Source of the DNA: Nanobdellota archaeon
GTDB lineage: Archaea; Nanobdellota; Nanobdellia; Pacearchaeales; GW2011-AR1
Direction of reading: 5' to 3'
Assembly (NCBI GenBank): GCA_018901675.1
Contig: JAHIEH010000039.1
Location: forward strand, 1 to 17,153
DNA length: 17,153 nt
Part shown: positions 5,781-11,724 of the stretch, one piece after another
How the letters are laid out: the number at the start of each line of letters is the position of its first letter
Position numbering within the stretch: the first letter of the stretch is position 1
The notes under the pieces: generated by a model
What the model was told of the DNA's origin: nothing
The model's database searches: none
Seen by the model: only the letters and a program-made list of their open reading frames with translations
Position numbers and translations under genes: made by a program

Positions 5781-7124
5781 ATGACAAGCACAGTTGAAAA
5801 CTTACAAAGATATTTGGATGAGATAAAGAAAAATGACAAGCAGGGCAAAAAGATAAATGCTTTTCTTCAGTTGGGAGATGAGAAAAAGTTGTTAGAAGAA
5901 GCAAGGCAGATAGATGAGAAAATAAAACAAAAAAAAGCAGGAAAGCTTGCAGGGAAGATTATTGCAGTAAAGGCAAATATAAATGTTAAAGGATTAAATG
6001 CAAGCTGTGCAAGCAAAACTCTTGAAAATTATGAGGCAACTTATGATGCAAGTGTGATTAGTAAAATAAAAAAAGAAGATGGATTAATTATCGGAATTAC
6101 GAATATGGATGAGTTTGCTTGTGGAAGCAGTGGGGAAACAAGTGCTTTTGGGCCTTGTAAAAATCCACAGGCATTGGAGCTTATTCCCGGAGGAAGTTCC
6201 TCTGGTTCAGCAGCATCTGTTTCTGCTGGTTTTTGCGATATGGCATTAGGAAGCGATACAGGAGGGAGCATAAGAAATCCTGCAAGTCATTGCGGTGTTG
6301 TAGGATTAAAACCAACTTACTCTTCTGTTTCAAGATATGGATTAATTGATTTGGGAATGTCTTTGGACCAGATTGGGCCTTTTGCAAAAAATGTTTATGA
6401 TTGTGCTTTGCTTTTTGATGTTATTAAAGGAAAAGATGCAAAGGATTCTATAAGCCAGGATAGTAAAAAATTAGATTTGAAGGAAGTTGAGAAAATACCC
6501 AAGGGAATTAAAGTTGGAGTTTTAGACTTTAAAATTAGTGATGAAAGAATCCAAACGCTTATTGACAATAAAATTGAGCAAGCAAGCAAAAAATATGGAT
6601 GGCAAATAAAAAAAATAAAAATAGATAATATTGACTTAGCAATTGAAACCTATTACCCTTTGGTTTATGTGGAGTTTTTTTCAGGAACAAGGAAATTTGA
6701 CGGGAGAAGATATGGGAAAAGAATTGAGAATTCTGCCGGGCCAGAAGTAATAAGAAGAATTTTAGGAGGAAGTGAGATAAGCAAAGCAGAATACAGGGGA
6801 AGATATTATCATTTGGCTTTGAAAGTTAAAAAGCTTATAGAAGAAGAATTTTCAAAAGCATTTAAGAAAGAAAAAGTTGATTGCATTATTTCTCCAACTG
6901 TGCCAAGGCTTCCACACAAAATTGGAGAGACGATTTCAGTTGAAGATATGTATGGCTATGATGCTTTAACAATTCCTTCTAACTTAGCAGGCAATTGTGC
7001 AATAAGCATTCCTGCTGGGAAGATTAATAATATTCCAGTTGGGTTACAAATTATGTGTGATAAGTTTCAGGAGCAGAAGTTGCTGGAGATTGCGAGAGGG
7101 ATTGAAAAGATGGGGGAAAATTAA
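5781..7124 (+). CDS. gatA: Aspartyl/glutamyl-tRNA amidotransferase subunit A
   Basis: The 447-residue protein belongs to the amidase-signature family. The Ser-cisSer-Lys triad is intact: Lys64 in AVKANINVKG, Ser139 in GGSSSGSAA and Ser163 in GSDTGGSIR, with the 75- and 24-residue spacings of known members. GatA releases ammonia from glutamine, and GatB then uses it to amidate Glu-tRNA(Gln) or Asp-tRNA(Asn). The motifs GVVGLKPTYSSVSRYGLI and LDQIGPFAKNVYD are typical of true GatA rather than of general amidases. gatC lies just upstream, but gatB is not downstream and must be elsewhere. After the stop comes a short palindrome (7135-7146) and then the structured repeat copy B. Confidence 0.95.
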   Translation: MTSTVENLQRYLDEIKKNDKQGKKINAFLQLGDEKKLLEEARQIDEKIKQKKAGKLAGKIIAVKANINVKGLNASCASKTLENYEATYDASVISKIKKEDGLIIGITNMDEFACGSSGETSAFGPCKNPQALELIPGGSSSGSAASVSAGFCDMALGSDTGGSIRNPASHCGVVGLKPTYSSVSRYGLIDLGMSLDQIGPFAKNVYDCALLFDVIKGKDAKDSISQDSKKLDLKEVEKIPKGIKVGVLDFKISDERIQTLIDNKIEQASKKYGWQIKKIKIDNIDLAIETYYPLVYVEFFSGTRKFDGRRYGKRIENSAGPEVIRRILGGSEISKAEYRGRYYHLALKVKKLIEEEFSKAFKKEKVDCIISPTVPRLPHKIGETISVEDMYGYDALTIPSNLAGNCAISIPAGKINNIPVGLQIMCDKFQEQKLLEIARGIEKMGEN

Positions 7125-7134
7125 TCAGGTGAAA

Positions 7135-7146
7135 AACCAGCTGGTT
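7135..7146. other. 12-bp palindrome after gatA
   Basis: AACCAGCTGGTT starts 10 nt past the gatA stop. As RNA it can form only a very tight hairpin. No T-tract follows immediately, so a terminator role is weak. Confidence 0.3.
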
Positions 7147-7195
7147 ACGCTAATTAGTTAGTTTAATTTTGGGGGAATCATTTTATGTATGGGGG

Positions 7196-7389
7196 GATCA
7201 AAAAGTCCTTGTGTATTTCTGCGGACTAAAGTCCGCAGTTTGTTAGGACTTTTGGATGCAAGAAAATTCCTGTTGATTTTTGGAATTTTCTGCACAGAGA
7301 ATTGCAAAACATTCAAGAGCAATTCTCTTGTGCTCAAGAATGCTCATATACCCTCTAAAGGATGCAGTTTTCGCAAGCATTCTTGACAT
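7196..7389 (+). repeat. 194-nt multi-hairpin element, copy B
   Basis: Same-length counterpart of copy A in the opposite orientation, placed 71 nt after the gatA stop and ending 3 nt before the TATA region of the next gene. Positions 7196-7341 match copy A with three mismatches. The terminal stem is TCAAGAATGC/GCATTCTTGA, where copy A has a T:A pair at the ninth position and this copy has G:C, a compensatory change. The loop enclosed by this stem (about 7344-7376) is unrelated to copy A. The 65-codon open frame over it is a by-product of the repeat. Confidence 0.9.
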
Positions 7390-7392
7390 AAT

Positions 7393-7402
7393 GTTTTAAT
7401 AC
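7393..7402 (+). promoter_or_regulatory. DedA operon promoter
   Basis: GTTTTAATAC is centred about 25 nt before the ATG at 7423 and directly abuts the end of repeat copy B. Confidence 0.55.
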
Positions 7403-7422
7403 TCTCCAGCCCATTTATTAAG

Positions 7423-8046
7423 ATGGACTTGGCGACTCTTTTATCTCAGAATACTTATTTTAATTGGATTGTTAATTTTGTTCATTATGTCCCATTAATT
7501 TCCTTTTTGGCCCCAATTATAGGTGGCGGGGAAATTGGCATGATTATCACGGCATTTTTGTTTTCAAATAGCCCTGCTCTTTTTATTATCATTGTTCTAT
7601 TCGGCTGTTTAGGAATGATTACTGCAGATTCTTTTTGGTTTCTTATTACCCGATCAAGACTTTTTTATAAGTTTAAAAATGCTAAAAAGATAACTCATCA
7701 CTATAAAGAGCTTGAGAAAAATATAGAAAGAATTAGTAGTGGAAAAGACTCTTTAATAATTTTCATCTCAAAAATAATGATTGGAACTAGAATATTGCTG
7801 ATAATTTATCTTAGTGGCAGAAAGATAAGTTTTTCGAGATATCTTTTGCTGGATATTATCCCTAATCTGATTTGGGCAACATGTTTAGCAGGTATTGGAC
7901 TTTTGCTGGCTATGGGATTTAGTTCTGTACTTACCATATTTAAAAATATACAATTAGCAATAACTTTAATAATAGTATCCATATTAATAATATATCTTAT
8001 TCAAAAATGGATTACAAACAGGTTAACAGAAAAGCGAGGTCAATAA
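7423..8046 (+). CDS. DedA/SNARE-associated-type membrane protein
   Basis: A 207-residue hydrophobic protein with about five membrane segments. It shows the DedA plan: a GGGEIGMIITAFLF re-entrant segment in place of the canonical Glu-x-x-x-Pro, then GCLGMITADSFWFLITR resembling the GAxxGDxxxYxxGR region, and FISKIMIGTRILLIIYLSGR matching FxxRFxPxxRxxxxxxAG, with the conserved Arg and Gly kept. Bacterial and eukaryotic relatives are lipid transporters or scramblases for undecaprenyl phosphate or phosphatidyl lipids. By analogy this protein could move a polyprenyl-phosphate or archaeal lipid (inference). Its last 40 nt overlap the next gene, which encodes a hydrolase-glycosyltransferase fusion, so a joint role in lipid or glycolipid handling is plausible. 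Confidence 0.78.
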   Translation: MDLATLLSQNTYFNWIVNFVHYVPLISFLAPIIGGGEIGMIITAFLFSNSPALFIIIVLFGCLGMITADSFWFLITRSRLFYKFKNAKKITHHYKELEKNIERISSGKDSLIIFISKIMIGTRILLIIYLSGRKISFSRYLLLDIIPNLIWATCLAGIGLLLAMGFSSVLTIFKNIQLAITLIIVSILIIYLIQKWITNRLTEKRGQ

Positions 8047-9425
8047 ATTTAAAATCTAATTCAGATGTGGAGTTTCTTCTTATTCATGGATATACTGGAA
8101 GTCCAACTGATTTTGATGGTTTGCCAGAATATTTACATAAAAAGCTAAATGTTAATGTGAGGGTTCCAAGGTTAATTGGTCATGGTACAAATATTTCAGA
8201 TTTAGATAACTTAAGCCTTGATGATTTTTTGAATCAGGTTGAGGGGGAGATTAAGTCTAGTTTAAAAAATAAAAAAAGAGTTATCTTAGGAGGAATTAGT
8301 TTTGGTGGATTATTAGCGCTATACTTTGCTTCAAAATATCCCCTAAGTGGGACTTTTAATGTAGTTTCACCCTATAGATTGAAGTTCAATTTTTTATATC
8401 CTTTTCTTTTTTTGTTAAGCAAGGTTAGAAAGCACTGGACAAAAAGTATATCCAAAGAAGAAAGAGAATTGAGAAAAAATTCTTTTCATTATTCTAAAAT
8501 GCATGGGAATGGATTAGTGATTGTAAAGAGTTTGGTCAAAAAAATAAACAAGGACATTTTTAAGATAAGATGCCCTTGTTTAACTATTCACTCTTTTGGA
8601 GACAAACTGAGCAAGGTAAATGGGGCACAAACGATTTATTCAAAGGTTGGATCTGAGATAAATAAAATTATTGTTTTGGATTCAAAGGCCCATAATATTT
8701 TTTTCTCTAATAATAATGAGTATGTTAAAAGGATTATTTTAGAATTTTTTAAAGATACAATAAAAAAACAACCTGCTGATGAAGAGGTTACTGCTATAGT
8801 CCCCGCTTATAACGAGGAAAAAAGGATTTCTGATGTGTTAAAAGTTTTGGAAAAATCAAATGGCTTAAAAGAGATAATCGTGATTGATGATGGTAGTACT
8901 GATCGCACTGTGGAAGTTGTTAGAAAATTTAAGAAAGTTAAATTAATAGTGAATAAGACTAATATTGGCAAAGCTGGTTCTATGGATGTGGGGGTAAAAA
9001 ATACAAAATCGGAGATAATCTTTTTTTGTGATGCTGATTTGAATAATTTGACACCGGAAATTGTTTCTCAAATAATTTTTCCAGTTAAAAGTAAAACTTA
9101 TGATATGTTTATTGGGCTGAGGGGCAATTTTATGCAAAGCTCAGTTCATAAGTGGGCGATAAATTCCGGAGAAAGAGCATTAAGAAGAGAAGTTTGGGAA
9201 AACTTACCAAAATATTATAAGCATAGGTATAGGGTAGAAGCAGGATTGAATGATTTTGTTAGATATAAATCTAAAAGGGGATTTGGTTATAAAAAATTTG
9301 ATTATAGTCAGACATTGAAAGAAACAAAATATGGTTTTTTGAGAGGAACACTTTTAAGATGGTGGATGAACCTTGATGTTGCCATGGCTGTTCTGAGATT
9401 TCATTTATATGATAGATTTAAGTGA
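8007..9425 (+). CDS. Fusion of an alpha/beta hydrolase with a family 2 glycosyltransferase
   Basis: The 472-residue protein has two enzymes. Residues 21-250 are an alpha/beta hydrolase of esterase/lipase type: LIHGYTG oxyanion motif, nucleophile Ser98 in GISFGG, Asp199 in HSFGDK and His229 in KAHN form the triad. Residues 261-472 are a GT-A glycosyltransferase: VTAIVPAYNEE, VIDDGSTDRT for nucleotide-sugar binding, and Asp342-Ala-Asp344 as the metal-binding DXD. GT2 enzymes of this short kind commonly build polyprenyl-phosphate or glycolipid sugars. No membrane segment is evident in either domain; the C-terminus (LLRWWMNLDVAMAVLRFHLY) may lie on the membrane. The start at 8007 overlaps the DedA gene by 40 nt in another frame, suggesting coupled translation. 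Substrates of both domains are unknown. Confidence 0.88.
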   Translation: MDYKQVNRKARSINLKSNSDVEFLLIHGYTGSPTDFDGLPEYLHKKLNVNVRVPRLIGHGTNISDLDNLSLDDFLNQVEGEIKSSLKNKKRVILGGISFGGLLALYFASKYPLSGTFNVVSPYRLKFNFLYPFLFLLSKVRKHWTKSISKEERELRKNSFHYSKMHGNGLVIVKSLVKKINKDIFKIRCPCLTIHSFGDKLSKVNGAQTIYSKVGSEINKIIVLDSKAHNIFFSNNNEYVKRIILEFFKDTIKKQPADEEVTAIVPAYNEEKRISDVLKVLEKSNGLKEIIVIDDGSTDRTVEVVRKFKKVKLIVNKTNIGKAGSMDVGVKNTKSEIIFFCDADLNNLTPEIVSQIIFPVKSKTYDMFIGLRGNFMQSSVHKWAINSGERALRREVWENLPKYYKHRYRVEAGLNDFVRYKSKRGFGYKKFDYSQTLKETKYGFLRGTLLRWWMNLDVAMAVLRFHLYDRFK

Positions 9426-9618
9426 TGCTGTTTGGTTGGATAAAATGGCAAAAGCTGAGATGTCTATTTACTGGACACCCAAGTTATTGGCAATTGTATT
9501 AACATTGTTTTTAGTTTGTTATGGGGCGGGGGAAAATGGTGGCTCGTTAGAAAAGATTATATTCAGGATATATTCTTTTACACCTAGGATTCAGCAATTA
9601 ATTCTTCGTTTAAATTAA
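9409..9618 (+). CDS. Small hypothetical membrane protein, possibly truncated
   Basis: A 69-codon frame overlapping the end of the fusion gene by 17 nt. It has one hydrophobic segment, YWTPKLLAIVLTLFLVCYGAG, at about residues 21-41, then a polar tail. The hydrophobic stretch resembles the first helix of small archaeal/bacterial integral-membrane proteins that continue with further helices, so this could be a remnant shortened at its 3' end. ATG codons at 9445 and 9457 are alternative starts, and no clear ribosome-binding site decides. Function unknown. Confidence 0.4.
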   Translation: MIDLSDAVWLDKMAKAEMSIYWTPKLLAIVLTLFLVCYGAGENGGSLEKIIFRIYSFTPRIQQLILRLN

Positions 9619-9653
9619 TCCCCCTAAAGATTCTGCACTTGCAAAATCTCTTA

Positions 9654-9673
9654 AAAAATTCTCAGGAATTTTT
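9654..9673 (+). terminator. Hairpin after the DedA operon
   Basis: AAAAATTC/GAATTTTT with a TCAG loop, 36 nt past the stop at 9618. The stem is AT-rich and no long T-tract follows, so it is a weak terminator or a 3'-end hairpin. Confidence 0.35.
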
Positions 9674-9710
9674 GGGAACTTCCAGAAATGACACTCATTT
9701 ATCTCAGTAA

Positions 9711-9720
9711 GTTTTAAAAA
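9711..9720 (+). promoter_or_regulatory. Metallo-hydrolase promoter
   Basis: GTTTTAAAAA is centred about 26 nt before the ATG at 9742. It decides that start against a TTG at 9727. Confidence 0.6.
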
Positions 9721-9741
9721 CGATTTTTGTTTTACCCTTAC

Positions 9742-10401
9742 ATGAAAATCGGGGATATTGAACTTAAATGGCTTGGGCATTCGGGGTTTTTGTTGAAGAA
9801 TTCAAAAACAATTTACATAGACCCTTATAATATAAAAGAAGGAAGCGAAAAGGCAGATATAATCCTTATAACCCACAGCCATTATGACCATTGTAGCATG
9901 GCGGATATAAATAAAATTCTTAAAGAAGGGACTAAAGTGTTAGTTCCTGCTGACTGCCAGAGTAATTTTACTAAATTTAAAATTCCTATAAACATAACTA
10001 TTGTTGAGCCAAATCAGCAAATTGTTTTAAATGATATAAAGATTTTGACTTTTCCGGCTTACAACATAGATAAGCCTTTTCATTCAAAAGATGAAGGCTG
10101 GGTGGGATATCTGTTAAAAATGAAAGATGTTCTTATTTATCATGCAGGAGATACTGACAAAATTCCTGAAATGCAGAAGCTCACAGGATACAGCAAAGAA
10201 AAGCTTATTGCACTGCTTCCTATTGGGGGAAGGTTTACAATGACTTCTGAAGAAGCTGTTGAGGCCGCCAAAATTATAAAACCCCATCTTGCTGTGCCTA
10301 TGCATTATGGGAGTGTTTCTGGAACTACTGGGGATGCAAAAGAATTTCTTGTTTTATGCAAGCAAGAAGGGATAAATGCAATTGCCTTAGAGAAGGATTA
10401 A
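9742..10401 (+). CDS. Metallo-beta-lactamase-fold hydrolase (UPF0173-like)
   Basis: A 219-residue protein of the metallo-beta-lactamase superfamily. The metal-binding motif THSHYDH is at residues 44-50. Further ligands are in YHAGDTD and PMHYG near the C-terminus. The start ELKWLGHSGFLL and the absence of extra domains fit the compact UPF0173 metal-dependent hydrolase group, whose members have weak or unknown physiological substrates. It should be cytoplasmic, as no signal peptide is present. Its own TATA box precedes it, and another promoter follows before taw3, so it is probably a single-gene unit. Confidence 0.88.
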   Translation: MKIGDIELKWLGHSGFLLKNSKTIYIDPYNIKEGSEKADIILITHSHYDHCSMADINKILKEGTKVLVPADCQSNFTKFKIPINITIVEPNQQIVLNDIKILTFPAYNIDKPFHSKDEGWVGYLLKMKDVLIYHAGDTDKIPEMQKLTGYSKEKLIALLPIGGRFTMTSEEAVEAAKIIKPHLAVPMHYGSVSGTTGDAKEFLVLCKQEGINAIALEKD

Positions 10402-10410
10402 TTTTTAAAT
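10401..10410 (+). promoter_or_regulatory. taw3 promoter
   Basis: ATTTTTAAAT, at the end of the preceding gene, is centred about 25 nt before the ATG at 10431. Confidence 0.6.
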
Positions 10411-10430
10411 AAATCTGCATTCTTTTATTT

Positions 10431-11000
10431 ATGCTTAAAACAAGTTTCCTTCAAAGAAAAAAGGATATTTTATCTAAGATTGATAAATCATCCAAAGGTG
10501 ATTGGGACAAACACATTTTAAAGCTTTGTGAAAAAATAAATTCAAAAGAGGACTTTTATACAACATCCTCCTGTTCTGGGAGAATTGTCCTGATGAAAGA
10601 TTCCGAGATAAAAAAACATGGGCTTTTTTTGAAGGTGGATCATAATAAGATTTCTTTTAATTTGCTGATAAAGGATTTAAAGGAGATAGTTGGGAAGAAT
10701 AAAAACTTAATCATGTTCAAGCAAGAGTCATGTATTTTACATGTTGCCTGTTCTAGCCTGGAAAATGCCCAAAAATTATATGACAAAGCAAAACTTGCCG
10801 GCTGGAAAAAATCAGGGATAATCTCGTCTGGAAAGAGGTTTATCGTTGAGTTAAACAGCACAGAGAAATTAGAGTTTCCTATTGCTGACAGAGGGAAAGA
10901 ACTTGTTGATGAAAAGTTTTTGAAGATGATTGTTAAAGAGGCAAATAGGAAGCTTAAAAAAGGGTGGGAGAAGATTAGAAGATTAGAGAAGATAATTTAA
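10431..11000 (+). CDS. taw3: tRNA(Phe) wybutosine-synthesis methyltransferase Taw3/TYW3
   Basis: The 189-residue protein matches the TYW3 family along its length: FLQRKKDILSKIDKSSKGDWDKHI at the N-terminus, the signature YTTSSCSGRI at residues 43-52, CILHVACSSLENAQKLYDKAKLAGWKKSGI in the middle and a C-terminal VKEANRKLKKG helix. The family methylates N4 of a tricyclic wyosine intermediate at guanosine 37 of tRNA(Phe) using SAM, which helps keep the reading frame. In archaea it follows the radical-SAM enzyme Taw1 and Taw2; neither is in this window. The next gene begins one base after the stop, so the two form an operon. Confidence 0.92.
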   Translation: MLKTSFLQRKKDILSKIDKSSKGDWDKHILKLCEKINSKEDFYTTSSCSGRIVLMKDSEIKKHGLFLKVDHNKISFNLLIKDLKEIVGKNKNLIMFKQESCILHVACSSLENAQKLYDKAKLAGWKKSGIISSGKRFIVELNSTEKLEFPIADRGKELVDEKFLKMIVKEANRKLKKGWEKIRRLEKII

Positions 11001-11001
11001 A

Positions 11002-11271
11002 ATGGAAAAACCAATAATCGGCGGCAAGTATATTAGCAGTTTGATTGAGTGCGCAGAGAAATACCAGTCTAGAGAATATAATATTTGCGGTAATGAAGGT
11101 TATGCATGTTACTCCTGCTTAAAAAAATTAGAAGAGGTTTATATTAAAATAAAATTAGAAGGAGAGCATAGATTTCACTTTGATTGCATTGGTGATTTGG
11201 AAAAAGAAGCAAATAAGTTAAAAAGATTATCCCAAGAAGAAAAAATCATGCTGTCAAGAACCATACAATAA
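11002..11271 (+). CDS. Small Cys/His protein of unknown function
   Basis: I do not recognise this 89-residue protein. It has Cys29, a CYSC pair (Cys36, Cys39) and an HFDC pair (His59, Cys62), plus His56, which could bind one zinc in a treble-clef or ribbon-like fold. The N-terminus IIGGKYISSLIECAEKY and the C-terminal helix (LEKEANKLKRLSQEEKIML) are charged and without membrane segments. It starts one base after taw3 with only a weak purine-rich site before it, so it is probably made by coupled translation. The pairing could mean a role in RNA handling, but this is only context. The structured repeat copy C begins 18 nt after its stop. Confidence 0.6.
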   Translation: MEKPIIGGKYISSLIECAEKYQSREYNICGNEGYACYSCLKKLEEVYIKIKLEGEHRFHFDCIGDLEKEANKLKRLSQEEKIMLSRTIQ

Positions 11272-11289
11272 ATTGCATGGCGTGTCTGG

Positions 11290-11398
11290 TTCTTGAGCAT
11301 CTCAAAAACAGAAGTTTTTGATGACTCTCAGGAATTTGCATTCCTGAAGTGCTCAAGAATGTACGAAATGTAAAAACATTCTTGACATGTTAAAAAGT
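11290..11398 (+). repeat. Multi-hairpin element, copy C (shorter)
   Basis: Downstream of the small Cys/His gene. Inside an outer stem TTCTTGAGCA (11290-11299)/TGCTCAAGAA (11350-11359) lie hairpins TCAAAAAC/GTTTTTGA and TCAGGAAT/ATTCCTGA. A terminal stem TCAAGAATGT (11353-11362)/ACATTCTTGA (11386-11395) follows, ending in ATTCTTGACAT as in copies A and B. The outer and terminal stems share bases 11353-11359, so they cannot both form. Confidence 0.75.
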
Positions 11399-11448
11399 TA
11401 TCTGGACTCGAAAAACAACTGAAATTGTTAAATTAACACATACTTTCA

Positions 11449-11468
11449 AGAATAGAAGAATTTTTAAA
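11449..11468 (+). repeat. 20-nt direct repeat, copy 1 (promoter-like)
   Basis: AGAATAGAAGAATTTTTAAA, repeated exactly at 11532-11551. It ends in a TATA-like TTTTTAAA. The intervening DNA contains short AAGAATT/AATTCTT inverted repeats. The two copies may be tandem promoters for a long ftsZ leader or for an unannotated RNA. Confidence 0.7.
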
Positions 11469-11531
11469 CATCAAGAATTCTTCGTATTTTCTCCAATTCT
11501 TGTGGCTTAAAAATTCTAACACTAATACTGC

Positions 11532-11551
11532 AGAATAGAAGAATTTTTAAA
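11532..11551 (+). repeat. 20-nt direct repeat, copy 2 (promoter-like)
   Basis: Exact copy of 11449-11468, offset by 83 nt. From here to the ftsZ promoter (about 120 nt) I see no gene. Confidence 0.7.
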
Positions 11552-11651
11552 GAAGCAGGTATTATTTTTTTTGTCAGTAATTTATTCGGCTTGACGGTTT
11601 GAATAGATTACCGATGAAGTTGATCAATTTCCTAAATTTTAATTCTTTATG

Positions 11652-11680
11652 ATAGTTGGAATTATGCCAACTATTTAAAC
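11652..11680 (+). promoter_or_regulatory. ftsZ promoter with overlapping inverted repeat
   Basis: The TATA-like CTATTTAAAC (11671-11680) would start a transcript near 11700-11705, giving a leader of about 20-25 nt with a Shine-Dalgarno. The perfect inverted repeat ATAGTTGG (11652-11659)/CCAACTAT (11667-11674) overlaps the BRE/TATA position, where a bound regulator would block initiation. Confidence 0.55.
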
Positions 11681-11709
11681 TTTTCGCAGAGAAAAGTTAT
11701 AGAAGTGAA

Positions 11710-11716
11710 AGGAGGA
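11710..11716 (+). promoter_or_regulatory. Shine-Dalgarno of ftsZ
   Basis: AGGAGGA lies about 9 nt before the ATG at 11725 and decides that start against an upstream ATG-type start at 11656. Unlike its neighbours, ftsZ is translated from a leadered mRNA. Confidence 0.8.
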
Positions 11717-11724
11717 CAAAAAAT

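Noticed and set aside
5429..5848. A 139-codon minus-strand frame over gatC
   Set aside because: Low-complexity Ser/Leu/Phe translation, the mirror of the Glu/Lys-rich gatC coding strand; it would also overlap the operon promoter.
7189..7386. A 65-codon open frame on the plus strand
   Set aside because: It coincides with repeat copy B; the frame follows from the hairpins and is not shared as a protein with copy A.
849..7389. The inverted 194-nt repeats as ends of a composite transposon
   Set aside because: No transposase lies between them, the enclosed genes are housekeeping, no flanking target duplication is visible, and related copies C and D occur outside in gene-sense orientation.
11575..11640. 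A C/D-box-like small RNA near CCGATGAAGTTGATC
   Set aside because: The C-box resemblance is poor, no clear D box or terminal stem is present, and AT-rich DNA gives such matches by chance.
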